64,000 bases of DNA from Circinella umbellata (GCA_025093555.1 JAIWNF010000059.1:208951-272950); one strand, 5' to 3'. Positions 25,001-38,113 are shown, numbered from the stretch's first letter. The notes: generated by a model from the letters alone, not told the origin. A program made the numbers and translations.

Positions 25001-28000
25001 TACTGGTTTCAGAAAGCAGCTACATTAGGTGATGTCGCAGCTCAACGTGAATTGGGAATGTTGTACGACTCTGGCCTTGGTGTCACACAGAACTATGAGC
25101 AAGCTTTTATTCTTTTACAAAAAGCTGCAGCTCAAAATGATCCCCGGGCTACTTTATTGCTTGGCAGTTATTACCAGAATGGTCTTGGTGGTATCGAACC
25201 AAATGTCGAAAAAGCATTGGAAATTTATAATCAAGCAGTCAAATTAGGTGCTACCACGTAAGTTTCTTTTTTTATACAATTTAAATGCCAAGGAACTAAA
25301 ATAACCTTAATGTGGTTTTTTTTTTACTTCTGCCGAAATAGGGCTTATTACGCAGCTGCTCGAGTCTATCAGTCCTTGGGACAATATGAACAAGCATTTA
25401 TGCAATACAAACTTGCAGCTCAAGACAATAATTTAGCCGAAATGTCGGCTGGAAAATACTCAAAGCTTATGCTCTCCAGATATACTCTTGGATATTACTA
25501 TGATTCTTCAAATATACCCGTCGTGATTAATAACCTAGATGGTGTCACAAAAGAATTAGCTTTTCAATCGCTCGATCTTTTAGCAACTCAAGATGAATTC
25601 CCACCTAGTTATTACTGGCTTGCCAATTGTTATTACCAAGGAAATGGTACCGATGTCAACATGGAAAAAGCTTTAGAATTCTATTTGGCAGCAGCACACA
25701 AAACTGAGACCGTGGATGCCATGGTGCGAGTTGCTCACATGTATCAACAAGGTCAAGGTATGGATGAACCAAATTCAGTCATGGCGTTCAAATACTATCA
25801 AGCAAGTGCAGAAGAACAACATCCTGAAGGTGAATACAATATGGGTATGGCTTATTGGCGTGGGCTCTACAACATTCCAATCAACTTGGGTGAAGCGGTT
25901 GTTTGGTTTACCCGTTCAGCAACGAAATATCCAGCAAGTAGTTGGGCACTAGGTCAAATGGCACTTGAAAATGGAGACCAAGATGTTGCTATTGCATGGT
26001 GGCAAAAATCTATTAAACAAGGTCATGTTCCATCGATGCGATCTCTTGCCAAGCTTTTATTACGCTCATCAGAAACAGAAGAAAATTCTACAGAAGATGC
26101 AGCCGCAGAGGCTTTGAATACAATTACACCTGTCACAACTCAGCAAGTAACAGAAGGTGCTATTGATTCAACTACGTCTATCGACAAAGCCATCTCATTA
26201 TTGGAAGGCGCTGTTCGTTCAGGTGATCCCGAATCGCTTGTCATTCTCGGAAAATATCACCAAAAAAGTGCATTGCAGAATCAACAACAACAAACCCAAG
26301 GCTATGGGGACGATATTATTATGGAAGATGAAGAACAAAATGCCGAAATTGTTTTACAGAAACGCCAAACCCAACAAGATTTAGCTATTCGATGTTTTGA
26401 ACAAGCAGCAGATATGGGACATATTGAAGCTATGTTTTTAGCAGCACAATCATGGCATTCTCAACAACAATTTGCAGCAGCTTTAGATCTTTACAAACGT
26501 GCTGCTGAACATAATCATTCTTTATCACGCGTCATGCGTGCTCGTTATAAGATTGCCGGCCTTGGCGGCGACGAAGCTGATCCTATAGCTGGCTACCAGG
26601 TAATAAAAAGATATAATTTTAGTAACTTTCTTATTTTATTCCAAATTGAAACATTATTGACCGAAAACAACAAAAAATACGCCGCTCATACAAATTATTT
26701 CCAAAAACAAATATATTTTCTTTAAAATTTACACATCATTTTTAGGAATTATTGGCTTGTGCACAAAACGATAATTGCGTTGATGCATACAACTCTTTGG
26801 GCCAGTGCCATGAATTAGGTCTTGGAACTGAACAAGATGATCGTTGCGCTTTAGAATGGTATCTTCGTTCGGCAGAAAAAACTCAAGATGCCGAAGCCAT
26901 GTTCCGTATTGGTCAAATGCATGCACAGGGCCGGGTCCCATCACAACAACAAGATGACGAACACAACAAAGATCTAGAAGCTTTACAATGGTATCGATTC
27001 GCTTGCGATTCTCGTAACCACCCACGCGCTCATTATTATATTGGTCTTTATCATGCTCATGGTATTCGTTCAGAACATGATAATACTACGTTCCTTTTAC
27101 AACCTGATATATTCGTTGCAATTCAACATTTTCGACAAGCAGCGGAACAAGATGACCGAGACGCCATGGTCCAAGTGGCACAATTGTTATTGTTTATGAA
27201 TACGACTGACGACGCAGATAACTTTTATAACAACGACAACAATAACAATGACCACATGATGATTCCTGATAATGCTATAACAACACCAAATACAGTCCTT
27301 GAAGGCTTCCAATGGTTAGAACGCGCAGCACAATTAGGATCGGCTGAAGCTCAATGTGAATTAGGTAAACTTTATCATACGGGTAAACCAGGACTTGTCA
27401 ACCAAGCCTTTGAACGTGCTTATGACTATTTCTGTCGAGCTGCAGCACAGAACGACAAAACAGCGACACTATTTATTGGCACCTATTACGAACATGGAAT
27501 TCATGTTCCTCCTAATCTCGACGTGGCCCGAGAATGGTATCAAGAAGCCGTGGACACCCACCCTGGATGGTGGTTAGCTGAATTGGCATTGGCTCGTTTA
27601 TTACACTCAAATCATAGGGAAGGTTGCCCTGAAGCGTATCAATTATTCAAGTCTGCTCATGAACATGCTCCTCAAGAAACTTCCGCAACGATGATGTGTG
27701 CCCTCTATGAATTATATGGTTGGGCTAATGTGCCTGCTCGGCCGGCCGAGGCAGCCGCTCTTTTACTCCATTTCGTTGAACAACAACAACATGGTGACCC
27801 CAAGACATTCCTTCACGTTGCTCACTGCTATGCACAAGGACTCGGTTTACCCCGCGACGCTGTGAAAGCATTCGAATGGTATGGCCGAGTCGTGTCCCAT
27901 TACGATCAAGACGAAGATGACGAAGAAACTGAAATGCATGTAGGCGAAGCATTATATCGATTGGCTGAATTCTATCAACATGGATGGGATAACGTTGTTC

Positions 28001-28221
28001 CCATTGATCAAGAAAGGGCTGAAGATTTATTTAACCTTGCTGCTCAACATGGTACGTACATGCAATATTAGCAAAAAATGGTTTTAATAACAAAACTTAA
28101 AATTTGTTTTCATCTAACAAAACATTTGACTTATTGTTAATTTTTCTCTTTATTATTATTTTTTATTATTATCGTTTATATAGGATTTTCATCAATGTCC
28201 TCAACATCATTACAACATTAA
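22004..28221 (+). CDS. Giant Sel1-repeat protein with N-myristoylation-type start
   Basis: Seven exons (22004-23226, 23413-23611, 23702-24541, 24644-25257, 25342-26599, 26746-28051, 28184-28221) join in frame to about 1,825 residues. Residues 1-270 are low-complexity, rich in Ser, Gln and Arg, and begin MGSQQS, a good N-myristoylation consensus (Gly2, Ser6). The rest is a long solenoid of Sel1-like repeats, seen as recurring A..YRLG.MYA.G.GV....ALSWFE.SA blocks, for example YAKGLGGVQ, GMLYDSGLGV and AHCYAQGLGLPRDAVKAFEW. Sel1 repeats are protein-binding scaffolds (examples: Skt5/Chs4, Hrd3/SEL1L). The short last exon encodes a Ser-rich tail without a CaaX box, unlike Skt5. Inference: a membrane-attached scaffold; the partner is unknown. 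Confidence 0.88.
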
Positions 28222-29125
28222 ACTTATTACATTTTTTTATTAATATTATTTATATTATGATATGTATGCTATGTATAGTACCCTTATTCTTTTTTGTATT
28301 GTTGTATATATCTATATATATATATCATTTATTATTATTATCATTATATTATATTACATATGCCCCCCCCCCCAATTCACTCAACATCTCCGCCACTCAT
28401 CCTTTTATTTTGCATTTTCTCTTCTTTCATCATGAAGCTTAACTTCAAACCCTTTTTTTGTGTGTCTTATTCACCCTCCCCCAAAAAAAAGACTAATATT
28501 TTCTATAATTGCACGACAAATAATTGCACAAGATTTTTTTTTTGTTTCAACAATGTTGCTATTAGAAAATATACCTTCAGGAGCAACTTTTTATTATTTT
28601 TTACTGAGCATGTAACTGTTTTTGGAGCCCCCGCCAATTAATTCCTTGAATTGGGAAAAAAGAAAGAAAAACAAGTGCACGACGCCCAAACTTTATTATA
28701 TTAGAAAGGGGTTTTTGACTGTTAAGTATAAATACGCCCAACAGGTTGGTGTAACAATGAAAAAGAGAAAAAGGGGAAATATAAAAAAGAAAAACGGGCG
28801 CAGCATAGGGTTTATCATATTTACGTGTTGAGTTTTTTATTTTGCGCGATTGGAAAAAAAAAAGTTCCGCTTTGCAGTAAAAGTTGAATGGATGAGTTAC
28901 TTTTAAGTACAAACACAATCGCTCTACGCTTTAGATATCTCAATAATTTTTTTGGTATAAATAACTCATCCTAATTCTTTATTTCCGCCTTCATTGAAAA
29001 AAAAAAACTTTTTTTCAAACAATCTTTTTCTCCCCGCTTTTTTCTTTTCTTTGATATATATATATATTGCTCTATCACCATAACAACAATAATAACAACA
29101 ATAACATTAGTCATAATAATCAAAG
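28222..29125. other. 3' flank and promoter region
   Basis: No gene was recognised. A run of about ten C residues lies near 28363, and there are (TA)n and (TTA)n tracts. Overlapping open frames between 28104 and 28831 are low-complexity. A TA-rich box near 29055-29068 precedes the next gene by about 60 bases. Confidence 0.5.
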
Positions 29126-30136
29126 ATGTTATCAATTCGTAAAGTGTTCACAAAAAACAAACGTAATAAACAACAAAAAAAGAAACAAAATTCATTTGTT
29201 TCTAATTCTTCTGCTTCTTCAACAACCGACGATTCCCCTGCAACATCAACACCTACAACACCAACATCTGGTCCATTTGTTCACGATACCCGTGGTATTT
29301 TCCGTACTCTTGAACCTGTATGGTATTATGGTTATTCTTCCACTGCTAGCAGTGAACAACATCTTCCAATAATCCCTACCGGAGATGGCGCCGAAAATGG
29401 CAATGTGAACAAGATGAAAGTTGAAGTACCAAAAGGAAGAGACCAACAACAAGAAGAACAGGAAGTGGACTGGGTCCAATTCGACCCTCATTGTCAAACT
29501 GTATTGGAGTTTGCATATCGACAAAACAAGGCATCATGCGACTTGGGTCAAAATTGCATTGTTCATTTTACAAGTTCAAAACATGTTAGTATCGATGAAT
29601 GGGTACTAGATGAAAATGTACGGCGTGTCATTACACCTGTCTGGTGGTTTGAACAAGATTCACTAGTTGATGGAAGTAAAGGCATGTGCCGATTTGATTA
29701 CAAGAATCAAGCTCGTTTGGAAGCTTTAGCAGATGAGGATAGAACTAAATTATCTTTAGTTGATGAAGCATTCCCACATCCATTTACTATCACATTGGTG
29801 ACAAGATCGCGGGACCAAAAGGAGGAATGGCGTGGATTCCTTCATTATGAATATCCTGCTATATATGTCAACAATAATATGCATGGAGGTGCTGTTAATA
29901 GTAGTTCCTATTTGTATGATAGTAATAGAACTAATATGATGATGATGATGAAACCCAACATGGAATATTTTTATGAAGATCCGTCAAGAAGATTATCATC
30001 ATTTCATTTTCAACAACAACAACAACAACAAGCAATTCAAATACATCCAGGAACACCAGTACCAGAACTTGTACAAGGTGGTGATGATTATTATTATAAT
30101 GATGTTATGTCAGCAGGTCGTCGATACTCCATTTAA
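29126..30136 (+). CDS. WWE-like domain protein (336 aa)
   Basis: An intronless frame. After a basic, Ser/Thr-rich N-terminus (about 50 residues), the chain has two aromatic segments of WWE type. The first is PVWYYG, later DWVQFDPHCQTVLEFAY. The second is ITPVWWFEQD followed by MCRFDYKNQARLEAL. WWE domains bind poly-ADP-ribose or occur in DDHD-type phospholipases and ubiquitin ligases. Here the remainder is short, with no catalytic domain, and ends in Gln- and Tyr-rich low-complexity sequence (a Q7 run and DDYYYND). It may be a lipase-family-derived regulator or an adaptor. Assignment to WWE rests on the spacing of W/Y, FD and LE residues, so the function is open. Confidence 0.68.
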   Translation: MLSIRKVFTKNKRNKQQKKKQNSFVSNSSASSTTDDSPATSTPTTPTSGPFVHDTRGIFRTLEPVWYYGYSSTASSEQHLPIIPTGDGAENGNVNKMKVEVPKGRDQQQEEQEVDWVQFDPHCQTVLEFAYRQNKASCDLGQNCIVHFTSSKHVSIDEWVLDENVRRVITPVWWFEQDSLVDGSKGMCRFDYKNQARLEALADEDRTKLSLVDEAFPHPFTITLVTRSRDQKEEWRGFLHYEYPAIYVNNNMHGGAVNSSSYLYDSNRTNMMMMMKPNMEYFYEDPSRRLSSFHFQQQQQQQAIQIHPGTPVPELVQGGDDYYYNDVMSAGRRYSI

Positions 30137-32457
30137 ATTACCCATATTTCATGTTACATACACATATTTCTTTATTGCATATTTTTTCTATTTCTGATTT
30201 CTTTCCTCTTTCACATTCCCTCTCCTGTCTTTTTTCCAACCATTAATTCGTCGTTCCCGTCTGAAATTATACCATCCTAAAAAAATTTTTGTTAACAACG
30301 CAAAATTCATTCTTTTTTCATCATCCATACTAAAAATATGGAATCTATTATACTGTTTTTTATCGCTCAACATGATCTCATCGACTATTCCTTATATATT
30401 ATATTATATAATTCTTCTTTTGACTTCTATTTTTTAGTTTTCTGTACATAATAAAAAAATAAAAAAAATGAAAACCCCGACTATTATAGCATTATAATCT
30501 ATACTTTTTTTTTTATTTACTAAAGCGATACAACGTGGATAAGATGCTTGGTCTGTATTTATGTGTTACACCCGACACGGAAACATTTTCCGTCTAAAAA
30601 TACATGTGTTACAAGCTTGGGTTTCAAAATAATCACCTATACAATCGATACCTGTAGTACCAAAACTTTATAACGCGTCCGTGCACTTCCGAAGGAAAAG
30701 AAAAAATAAATGTAAAACAAAGAAACGAGAGAGAAAAAAAAGAGAAATTAATTATTACGATTTAGATCGATAAATGAGATTGATAAGATAGACTAAACTA
30801 TTGTGAGCAAAATGACACGTTCATTTTTCTACGCCCAAGAGTAAATATGTAAAAAAAAAAAAAAGGAGAGAAATAATTGCAATAGGAAAGAATGATAAGC
30901 ATTAACACTTATAATACAAAAACTACTCATAAAGTTGTTTTTTGTTCATCGAAAAAAAAAAGAAATCTATTTTTATATGTAATTATATAAATATAAAAGT
31001 ATTTATTGATTTGCTGTGCAAGAAAAAAGAATACTTCCTTTTTGGCTGGACGTGGTTAAGGACTCGAGTTATAGTAGTTAGTAGAAGAAAAAATTGTTAC
31101 TGTATACAAAAAAAATGTACGACCCTAATACTGCATAAGCTCATACATCCTACATACTGATAAGATACGGGTCAAACTCAAAAAAAAAATTGAGGGCATA
31201 CACGTGCGAACCAAGAATTTGTAAAAAAAATAAGGTAAAAGCTAGTTACTAAGATACATATGATATGATGACTCTCCTTAAAATGATATTAATCATTATT
31301 TGTCACCCCGTTATTTGCGATATACCCTTTTACTTTCATAAAGCCATAGACCTGCATTGAGCCTAATACAAATATAGAACAGGTAACAAATTTCACACAC
31401 AGTAAAGAAGATTAATGTTTTTTATTAGGTTAAAGTGTAACTTTCATAATGCCACCAATTTAACCTATTGTACATTCCAAAAAAAAAGAGTATATTTTTT
31501 CATTATCTTTTATGTAACCATAAAAATTGACATTGACTGAAAATAGTAACTGATCTATTATTATCACAGCTTTCTACTCATTTTACATCTCCATATGTAC
31601 ACTTAGTCATCGGTTCTTTATTTATGTTTTCACATCAGTAATTAATGTCAGTTACGAATAACAACGTGCAAGGAGTATAGCCAAGGCCCCGTTCTGAAAT
31701 AAGATTGACATTACTTCAATTATTGACTTGGTTACACTTCAATATATAAAAGCCCGAGTCAATATCATTTCTTACGTATTTTTTACATCATATGCCGTAA
31801 CAAGCCTAGACCACAAAAAACGTGAAAATTGTGTAGTACCAAAAAGATTGAGTTGAAGCACTATGTATAGCTGTTGAAAAAAGTTAAAGATAAACAGTTA
31901 AATGGTATCCAACTACGTAGCAAGTCGTACAAGTTGGCGGCTTTTTTAGAATGTTTAGTAGGAGTTCAAAGTGTATAACATCGATCTGGCGGAATATGCA
32001 TTCCAATTTTTTTTAGAAATAATCAGGACACGATTTGTATGAATCAAATAGTTAAAAATACATTGAAGCTGTGTCTTTTATAAGTCAAAATCAAGTAATT
32101 AAAATGTTTATTTTTATAATGTGAAGGTTTTAAAAAAACGAGCTATTTTCTATAAGAAGTATAGAAAAGAAGTACCAGAAAAAATACTTCTTGTTGTTAC
32201 TATCAGTATTGTATTTACTAAAAAAAGAAGTTAACATTCAAGGGGGATAAATATGATCTGTCAGTGATATATAGTTCAATTTATCATTTGCAGTATTGTT
32301 TGTTGTTTTCGATGATAATGGTGTAGTTGTAGTAGCAGATAAAGGCTGATTTAGCGAAGGGATAGTTTCTTGCAATAATTGTTTCTCGCCACCAGCAATA
32401 TTACGTATCTGTGTAAAATATTCGAAGTTCTTGATGACCGTATAAATTATATGACTT
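30137..32457. other. Gene-poor AT-rich region
   Basis: No intact gene was recognised. A compact hairpin (ACGGAAA, loop CAT, TTTCCGT) lies near 30578-30594, flanked on both sides by ATGTGTTACA (near 30560 and 30603). A TATA-like box, ATATATAAAAGCCCGAG, lies near 31742 with no gene after it. Otherwise only short AT-rich frames occur. Confidence 0.5.
30578..30594. other. Perfect short hairpin between direct repeats
   Basis: ACGGAAA and TTTCCGT form a 7-base-pair stem with a CAT loop. ATGTGTTACA lies on both sides, near 30560 and 30603. A related TGTTACACCCG also occurs near 9539. No promoter or gene can be tied to it. Confidence 0.4.
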
Positions 32458-33482
32458 CAGCATTTATTCAAATAATGTTTTAAAATGTGTTAATTCTTTT
32501 GTTGGTACTAGTAGTTGAAGCTTGATATCCTTAAACTTTGTACATACGGTATATAATGCATAATACGTCGATTTCCCACCAGCTTTTGCTACGTGCTTGA
32601 TGATCTTAAACGTGTGATCTCCTTTCAAAATAACACTGTCGAACATCATCCTTTCGTTATCCATAAATAATCTAAGTTGATCCACAATTACTGTATATAC
32701 TATATGTAAATAAGTAGCTAATGGAACATAACCAGGGTATCCTAGCGGATCGACAAAAGTCGAAAATAATGTATGTCTTTGTTCTACCGTACTTCCTCTA
32801 AAGAAAAAGGACTCCAGAGCGTACTATTGTTGTCAGTATCAATTGAAGTTAAATAAGTAAGTTGGAGACAATTATAACAAAGATGATGAAGTTCGTAAAG
32901 TAGATAATGTAGACGTTCCGGTCCTATAGCATTTTGAAAGCAAGGTTGAAGCAAATCAGCAAGTTGTCTTGAAATACTTAGGTACCGCCTCGGTAAGTTA
33001 ATATTAGTTGGGAATATTGATTGAATGTGTTAAGGTAAACCATCCACAAGCTCGCTACCATGTCCATTAATGGTCTTTTTACATCTGTAGCATCTATAAC
33101 GCTGAGAAAGTATGTAAAAGAAGCAATATACATAATTTTATCCATATTTATAAAAGGACGATTTACTTTGATATAATAATAGTCTAAATGTCTTTATAAT
33201 ATTATTACCTATCATGTCCATAATTCGCTTCACAAAATAATTACGATTAAAACCAGCACCGTAAGGTTTACCTCCACAATTTTAAGCTTGGCAAAAAATA
33301 TCAACAAGCTCATTTGGAATCCATATAAATAGACGGGGACGATAAAGTAAAGCAGATTCAATTTGGTGACGACCACGGGAGCAAAAGTGTGGCGACTCCG
33401 GATCTATCCAGAATTTATGTTCGTTATACAGCATTATCTTGTTTTTGTGAGCTTTTTTTTTATTTCTAATAAATATTCTCAA
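32458..33482 (-). pseudogene. Decayed transposon-type protein gene
   Basis: Minus-strand conceptual translation gives coherent protein-like segments broken by stops. The first (33282-33482) has KFWIDPESPHFCSRGRHQ and YRPRLFIWIPNELVDIF, then a stop, then NCGGKPYGAGFNRNYFVKRI. After a probable intron comes SQRYRCYRCKKTINGHGSEL with a Cys pair, a stop, then LPRRYLSISRQLADLLQP. The last (32464-32685) has VILKGDHTFKIIKHVAKAGG and YALYTVCTKFKDIKLQLLVP. This layout, a Cys-rich WIP-type module followed by an RNase-H-like GDHTFKI core, resembles proteins found in many copies in Mucoromycota and basidiomycetes and usually called transposon-derived (DUF6729-like). The family name is from memory and tentative. 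At least two in-frame stops make it non-functional. Confidence 0.6.
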
Positions 33483-35849
33483 ACAGCGTCAAAGGGAATA
33501 TCATCTGGCTTCTTGGTTGCTGTTTTGCTGGCGATTTGATGAATTATCACTACCATTATTATTATTACGTTGTTGCTGCTGTTCTTGCTGTCCAATCTGC
33601 TCGTTCTATAAAGTTTACGAACTGGTGCTTTCAATTGCAAGCAACGTATCTCCAACACCTTCATCAGGAATAACTTGTCCCGCATGCTATTGTATAGTGT
33701 TGTTATTAACTTTACAGTCTTCAGCTGATAATATTTCAAAATAGTCAAGTATTATTCAACTTTAGTTTGGTACCTGACTACCTGTACGTGGTCATTTATA
33801 TTTATTGAAGTATGTTGAGCGCAATATTTTTTTTCGTTATGTAATGTTATCATTATACAATGGGCCCACTGATAAGTCCATATAGCTTTAACTTCGTGTA
33901 TAACTTATAATAGTACGTAATAATAACAATCATAATTCAAGCTGATAGAATGATGGGTAAAAAGCTCTAACCACAAGAGTACTTTATTTAAAGGCTCTGT
34001 TTTTTTTATTTCTCTTTTGATCTCAATACATATAGCAGATAAATGATACAGATTACCTTCATGAAATATCAGTTCATTGAAATCACATATTCAAATACAG
34101 TATTTTTCTTTACGTTCCCCCCAAGACTCACAACAGAAAACTTTAAATAGTTATTATTCTTACCTTTGAACTATTTAGCGACACATAGCTGCCTATATGA
34201 TATGTAAATTCTTCGAGCTTCAATAATGCGAAAAACGTATAATAACACGTATAGCATTTAATATTATAAACATTGAATTCAAAACTTTAAAAATATGGAG
34301 CTACTGTTGATTATCTTATGTTTATTTATTCAAACTTATTGCTATTATTTTACTTTTATATTATACGTTGTTTTTCTTTCATCACCAAATAGCTGTGTAA
34401 CCCGATTAATTATTCGCATTTTAGTAGTAAAATTTAAACTTTTGGTGTCGTTTTTCTTTTGTTGTATTTATATAGTCAAGAAATCTTTATTAGCTACACT
34501 CGAGCAAAATGAGGTATAATGATATTATGCTGTAAAAGTTGCGGTTTTGAAATTTAAAATTTTTGGTTCAAATATCCTAATAAAACACATTTCTAATGAA
34601 AAGAACGGCAGATTTTTAAGATAGGTCACTTTAAATAAGTGCTTCGCATCGTTGAGGAGATGATTGTGCTTGTTCATTTTTTGACGTAAAGTTTTAAAAT
34701 GATAGTAAATCGACAAGACTATAGAGTTCGAACATAATAGCGAGTTTACTATGAGAAAATATACATTCAGATATTGTTATGCCCTATTCTTTGAGATTTT
34801 CTCACTGAATGAAATTACAGTATTTCATCAAAGATAACAACAATTGTTTCTTCAATTATTTCTTTTTCTTTTTAGTTAGTAACAATTTCATCATTATGTG
34901 AATTCTCTTCACTTGTATTTAGTATAAATAGCCCTTCGATTTCAGTTTTTAAAAGTTTTTAGTTCACACAATTTCTTGAGTTCATTTCTTATCTCATTTT
35001 CATTTTCATTATTATTATTATCAATATATTCTCTTCAAGTAAAACTTAATAAATAAACAAGTTATTATCATTACGTGGTCTTAATATATTGATCAATTGA
35101 GAACTTATTCATTACTATCATTATTAGTGGTTTCGGAATAAAAAGCCCGAAAACGTCCACTTCATCATATGATTTTAGTAACACAAACAGACAGCAAGTC
35201 TTCTATTTGAAAGTATACTTTTTATTTACTACCAACGAACGTAACAATATAAAATCTGTCACAGTACGTAGGCGAGTATTTAATAGCATGAGTTACGATT
35301 ATGTATTGTTATCAATTGTAACATTCAATATATATACCTATATTATGGCATTAAATTGATAATATCGTTAATCGTGCAAAAAAGGTAATAGTAAGTATGC
35401 AGCATATTAATTTGAATACCAAAAGGCTGATGCGTTTAATGTAATATATTAGTTATAACTTGTGGCTCTTAAACGCTTCTGATGAGTCATTTATAGTTCA
35501 AGTACCTGAAAACGCAAAGAAGCTGCGCCTGATATGTATAGTTGTACTGTTACACAAATATGCTGCGCCTTTGGTTGTCTCAAGTTAACTTTATTTAAAC
35601 AGCTTCTTTTTGTAGTATCTGATAATATGTTGCTTCTTTAGAGTGTTTAAAAGAATAAAACTTGTCTGATATTTTCAGGTAAATTGTGTGGGGTGCTCTT
35701 GAAATCATTATTTTATAAGTAGATAGAAATTAATCTTTTATTTTTATGCAGGTTCAACAAATAGAGTTATCACTTTCTTTTCTTTTTTTGTTATTGGTTT
35801 CGAATATTATTATTATTATTTACCCAAAACGCGTTGAAGAAAAAACAGA
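33483..35849. other. Gene-poor AT-rich region
   Basis: No gene was recognised. Short minus- and plus-strand frames near 33480-33750 could be further decayed 5' sequence of the adjacent pseudogene. TATAAATAGCCC near 34923 and ATAAAAAGCCC near 35137 look like core promoter boxes but are not followed by an open frame of note until 35850. Confidence 0.5.
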
Positions 35850-38113
35850 ATGAGCATTATACCTTTGCCCATTCCTACAGCATTAGATACAACCCTTGTT
35901 CAGGATTTATTTGACAAGGCTAGTAATGCGCTCAACAAGCGCAATTATGAAGAAACCATCGATCTTACTTCAGAAGCAGTAAAGCGTATACACCAACTAC
36001 AACTTTTGGCTGTTCTTGACCATCGATCGTGGGCTTATGGAATGAAATACAAATTTGATAATGCCATAAAGGATGCTGAACGAATGATTGCGTGCGGACC
36101 TGAATGTCCAGCTGGGTACCTTCGATTAGGTAGTTTATTGGATAACCAAGGAAAATCATTGGCTGCGGCCGAGGTTTATCAGGAAGGTTTGAATCAAATT
36201 TCAAAGGATGATCCTGCCTATCTATGCTTGGTGGAATATTACCAAAAATCCAAAGAGAAAAGCCAAAAGTGTGTCGACTTTATCACAACGCTTCCGTCTC
36301 AAATATGTGAATATATTATTTCATACATGTCATTGAGTGATAAAATAAATTGGTTGAGTGTTTCTCAAGCATGGAGCAAGAAGTTTGTGAATGACAAGAC
36401 GACATGGTCACATGTATCTGGTGGTGATGATATACTTGTTGCAAGAGCACTATCAAGGATTGGACATAATATTGAGGAATTGGAAATGACAAACACACTT
36501 ACGGATGTATGGTTAGAATATCTCGAACACATGAAGAATGGCTATTTTAAACAACTCAAGACGATAATAATTGTAGATAAAGTTAGTAAGTATAAAAATA
36601 AAATATAACTTGAAGAGATCGGGGGAGGTTAGTGGGATAAATTTCAGACTGGATATCAAGGGGATGGAATTGACAAGATCATATACTCATATATATGTGT
36701 GTGTGTGTGTGCTATGTTTATTGGATTATCATAGTTGCACCATATCCTGTATTAGATACTGTAAAAGATACCATGGAAAGCGCATTTTGGGAAATACGGC
36801 ATACATTGACCAAACTAGATTTTACATTTGTTAAATGTGATTTCCCATTGATATATTTGGCAGATATATTGATGAATTGCACAAATCTCAAAACGTTTAT
36901 TTTTGATGCAATGGACGATCTCCAATTATTTATTGGTGACTTTGATAAATTGGAAACACCTCATAATGCTCTTATTGACATGGATATTACTTCTACATCA
37001 ACTACTGGTGAAGCAATGAAACCATTATTAATACAATGTCCAAAATTACGACGATTATTAGTGAAAAATTGTACTCCCAATGTTGTTGATATAGTTCATG
37101 ATCATTGTCCCAATTTGGAAATATTTGGATACGAAGCGCATTCTTCGTATGTTCCACAGTTAAAGGAAGAATTATGGCAAGAAGAAAAACGGGGTGAGGA
37201 TAATAGTAGATCAGGTTTACGAGAAATTTACAGTCGCGATGGTGGTTATGGCGTACCCGCTGAAGCATTTATGCGACTATTGCGAGAAAATGCCAAGACA
37301 TTGGAAGTCGTGTTTGCCAACTTTTCCATAACAGAAGAACAAGAAATTAATAACGAACCTCATCAAGACTCACAACCACCGGATTATGGCGAAAAATTTG
37401 AGTTTGAACGATTGGAAAAATTGACCTACTGGTCAGATATTTATGGCTGCGCGGAACCCTTATTATTACATGCCATCAAAGTTTGTCCGTCCCTCAAGAT
37501 GTTTAATCCAGCTGGTTCCACAAATATACCCAAGATTATCGATACCCTTGTTACTAGGCTACCAGGAGTTGTTGAACAGTTAGAATTTGCGAATGTTGAT
37601 TCCGAGGATGATGACAGCGGAAAAGAGGTGGTTCGATTGTTAAAAGCATACTATGACAACCTGTCAGCAGCGGACCAAAAATTACGTAAGGTGCGATTCC
37701 ATTACTCAAATGTTATCACGGATGATGTGCTTGATATACTTTCTGGATTCGAAACACTCGAGACATCTCAGCTTTTAGGTCTTACCAAAGTCACAACAAA
37801 TGGTATAACGAACTTTTTACAAAAGGTTGCCAGCAATGCGCATATTACAGAACTGAGACTGGATGATCTCTACGTGGTAGATGATACCGTTCTAAAGCTA
37901 CTCTCCAAAATGGGATATCTAGAATCACTTCATTTGGAGGATTTATCAAGGATAACAGACAAAGGAATTACATATCTAGTAGATAATGTAAAGAGATTAC
38001 GTAAAGTGAAAATCAAAAATTGTAAACGTATATCTGATAATGAAGAATTTCGTACCTATGTGAAGAACAACACAAAAGTCGAAGAAATCGAGATGATATT
38101 TGATTTTCAATAG
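35850..38113 (+). CDS. TPR, F-box and leucine-rich repeat protein
   Basis: Two exons (35850-36585 and 36735-38113) join in frame to 704 residues. Residues about 15-135 form a TPR-like helical region (KASNALNKRNYEETIDLTSE, then DAERMIACGPECPAGYLRLG). An F-box follows at about 145-190 (TLPSQICEYIISYMSLSDKI, then WLSVSQAWSKKF and TWSHV). From about 215 to the end are degenerate leucine-rich repeats (LESLHLEDLSRITDKGITYL). F-box proteins bind Skp1 in SCF ubiquitin ligases, and the LRRs choose the substrate. This TPR/F-box/LRR arrangement recalls the Pof3/Dia2 group, and it occurs in many paralogues in Mucorales, so orthology to Dia2 is not claimed. The acceptor at 36734 was preferred because it gives a continuous IAPYPVLDTVKD reading. 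Confidence 0.85.

Noticed and set aside
28104..28831. Several 60-115-residue frames downstream of the Sel1 gene
   Set aside because: AT-rich, Tyr/Ile/Phe-biased translations of UTR and intergenic sequence without conserved features.
35479..35540. TGATGAG and CTGA motifs resembling a C/D-box snoRNA
   Set aside because: No terminal stem could be paired around the boxes.
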